Below, piece after piece: positions 4,949 to 6,097 of a stretch of 6,097 nucleotides of DNA. The stretch is from NCBI GenBank assembly GCA_947096075.1, contig CAMUQE010000114.1, positions 1-6,097 on the forward strand. Direction: 5' to 3'. The position numbers and the translations under genes are program-made. The notes under the pieces are model-generated. The model did not search any database. It was not told where the DNA came from and saw nothing but the letters and a program-made list of their open reading frames with translations. The DNA is from Veillonella parvula (GTDB lineage: Bacteria; Bacillota; Negativicutes; Veillonellales; Veillonellaceae). Every line of letters starts with the position of its first letter. The first letter of the stretch is position 1.

Positions 4949-5809
4949 ATGACACGGAATTATCCTTTGTATATATGGAGAAACAATAATTCAAACGGCA
5001 TGGGAGGTCTTAATGTGCTTGATAATATAGTGGTATTCTATATATTTTTTACCATAGTTGGATTTTTAGCGGCAATGCTTGGCACCATCATCGGTGCCGG
5101 CGGGGGCCTTGTCTTTGTGCCTCTCTTTATGTACTGGTTCCCAGAGTGGTCTCCGTCTATGATTGTAGGGACATCGCTCTTTTCTGTTATGTGTAATGCT
5201 ATTTCTGGTTCTATTGCATATATTAAACAGAAAAAGGTGCTTATCAGCGCCGCTATTGTCTTTAGTTTAGCTACCTTACCAGGGGCTATCTTAGGGGCTC
5301 AAATGTCTGGGTGGTTCTCTGGTAATGGCTTTATGTTTGCCTTTGGGTGTTTTATGTTATGTGCATCCTTCTTGATTGGTTTTAAAAATTTTAGAAAAGG
5401 GGAAAGAAAGGAAGAAAGTCTTACCCTTGATCAGCTAACGTATAGTAAGCCTATCGGTATTAGCATTAGCTTTTTTGTAGGTTTTATCTCCAGTATCTTT
5501 GGCATCGGCGGAGGCCTCATCCACGTGCCGGCGTTGATTTATCTCATGGGTTTCCCTACCCATATGGCAACCGCTACAAGTCAATCTATTCTCGCCGTAT
5601 CAACAACGGTGGGGGTTATTACACATTTAATTGAAAGCCACATCATTTTTAGTATTGCTATCCCTACTAGTATTGGCGCTATCTTTGGTGCTCAAGTAGG
5701 TGCTCGTATTGCAAAACGTCTCAAAGCAAAAGCTATCCTCGCCCTCATGAGCATAGCTGTCTTTGCATTGGCGGTACGCCTCATTCTTAAATCTGGTATT
5801 TTGGGATAA
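4949..5809 (+). CDS. TauE/SafE-family anion permease (sulfite exporter-like)
   Basis: This is a hydrophobic protein of 286 residues (or 264, see below) with about eight membrane segments. It shows the internal duplication of the TauE/SafE (formerly DUF81) family: each half has a glycine-rich loop, GTIIGAGGGLVFVP at 45-58 and SIFGIGGGLIHVPAL at 182-196. The second is followed by the usual ATATSQ. Members export or import sulfite, sulfoacetate and other small organic or sulfur anions; the substrate cannot be read from the sequence. A charged cytosolic loop (KNFRKGERKEE) joins the two halves. The start is ambiguous. The ATG at 4949 has TTAGGAG at 4933-4939, overlapping the ClC stop. A GTG at 5015 has GGGAGG at 5002-5007 seven bases ahead, and would begin the protein directly at its first membrane segment, as most relatives do. 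The 12-base gap after the ClC gene implies co-transcription and possible translational coupling. Confidence 0.87.
   Translation: MTRNYPLYIWRNNNSNGMGGLNVLDNIVVFYIFFTIVGFLAAMLGTIIGAGGGLVFVPLFMYWFPEWSPSMIVGTSLFSVMCNAISGSIAYIKQKKVLISAAIVFSLATLPGAILGAQMSGWFSGNGFMFAFGCFMLCASFLIGFKNFRKGERKEESLTLDQLTYSKPIGISISFFVGFISSIFGIGGGLIHVPALIYLMGFPTHMATATSQSILAVSTTVGVITHLIESHIIFSIAIPTSIGAIFGAQVGARIAKRLKAKAILALMSIAVFALAVRLILKSGILG
5002..5007 (+). promoter_or_regulatory. internal ribosome binding site for an alternative TauE start
   Basis: GGGAGG sits inside the first codons of the longer reading, seven bases before an in-frame GTG at 5015. It would produce a 264-residue protein lacking a polar 22-residue leader (MTRNYPLYIWRNNNSNGMGG and two more). 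The polar leader is unusual for this family, so 5015 may be the true start, or both may be used. Confidence 0.5.
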
Positions 5810-5852
5810 TATGGTTTTATAATTAATCTATCTTTAATAAGCATAATTTAGT

Positions 5853-5908
5853 AAAGCTCTCTAATGGTGATTCGTAAGCGTTTATCATTAGAGGGCTTTC
5901 TGTATTTT
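5853..5908 (+). terminator. intrinsic terminator of the ClC-TauE operon
   Basis: Positions 5853-5870 pair with 5882-5899 over 18 positions, 15 Watson-Crick and three G-U, around an 11-base loop. The A-rich left flank and the tail CTGTATTTT are moderate rather than ideal. It begins 44 bases after the TauE stop and has the strongest stem in the window. Confidence 0.8.
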
Positions 5909-6097
5909 CAGCATTTTATAAAAGGGTATAACTAAAAGTCATAGAGAACTATAAATGAGAATGAAAAATTTAAAATATATAAATCATACTATTTTTATGC
6001 ATAATGTTGGTAATGTATTTACTATAGAATTATAGGTAGTACGAATCGTTATTTAGAGAGGTTTTAGCATATAATTACTGACTATATCTATACATGC
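5909..6097. other. AT-rich intergenic end without a supportable gene
   Basis: No long reading frame or RNA gene is visible. A perfect TATAAT occurs at 6070-6075, without a good -35 at 16-18 bases upstream; it could be part of a promoter for a gene beyond the right edge. A 26-codon frame at 5955-6035 lacks a ribosome binding site and is not called. Confidence 0.5.

Noticed and set aside
5955..6035. 26-codon open frame starting MRMKNLKYINHTIFM
   Set aside because: No ribosome binding site, very AT-rich composition, and length expected by chance.

Overview
The window reads as an ordinary chromosomal segment of a low-to-moderate-GC anaerobe of the Firmicutes. I favour a Negativicutes member such as Veillonella. 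This rests on overall sequence character, the strong AGGAGG-type ribosome binding sites, the AT-rich intergenic DNA set against more balanced coding DNA, and the gene types. No rRNA or phylogenetic marker is present, so the assignment is an inference. All five supported genes lie on the + strand, and no RNA gene, IS element, CRISPR array or phage gene is visible.

Layout. Positions 1-132 are non-coding. They hold a degenerate tandem array of seven 12-13-base units (consensus ATCGATATATTAA), a promoter embedded in its last units, and a small palindrome at the predicted transcription start. Then follows a 77-residue stand-alone BFD-type [2Fe-2S] protein (133-366). Its 3' flank (367-540) carries overlapping TTTACA/TGTAAA inverted repeats and a long-stem intrinsic terminator. 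Next is a lipoprotein-type NagZ beta-N-acetylhexosaminidase (651-1799) with its own terminator at 1857-1908. Only 33 bases after that terminator starts a close FucO homologue (lactaldehyde reductase / 1,2-propanediol oxidoreductase, 1942-3093). The roughly 300-base gap after fucO holds a second TTTACA/TGTAAA cluster, a weak terminator and the best promoter in the window (TTGAAA, 17 bases, TATACT). That promoter appears to drive a two-gene operon: a ClC-type chloride/proton exchanger with a C-terminal TrkA_C/RCK_C domain (3392-4936) and a TauE/SafE-type anion permease (4949-5809). A strong terminator at 5853-5899 closes the operon. The last 190 bases are AT-rich and contain no supportable gene.

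How the genes fit together. The first three genes look like independent transcription units for electron transfer, muropeptide recycling and aldehyde/diol redox balance. Only the ClC and TauE genes look co-transcribed, with 12 bases between stop and start. Both encode membrane anion transporters, which suggests a shared role in anion or pH homeostasis; that role is inference. I found no convincing new multi-gene system. The most interesting signals are non-coding: the tandem array before the Fe-S gene, and the paired-alternative inverted repeats that follow two of the genes.
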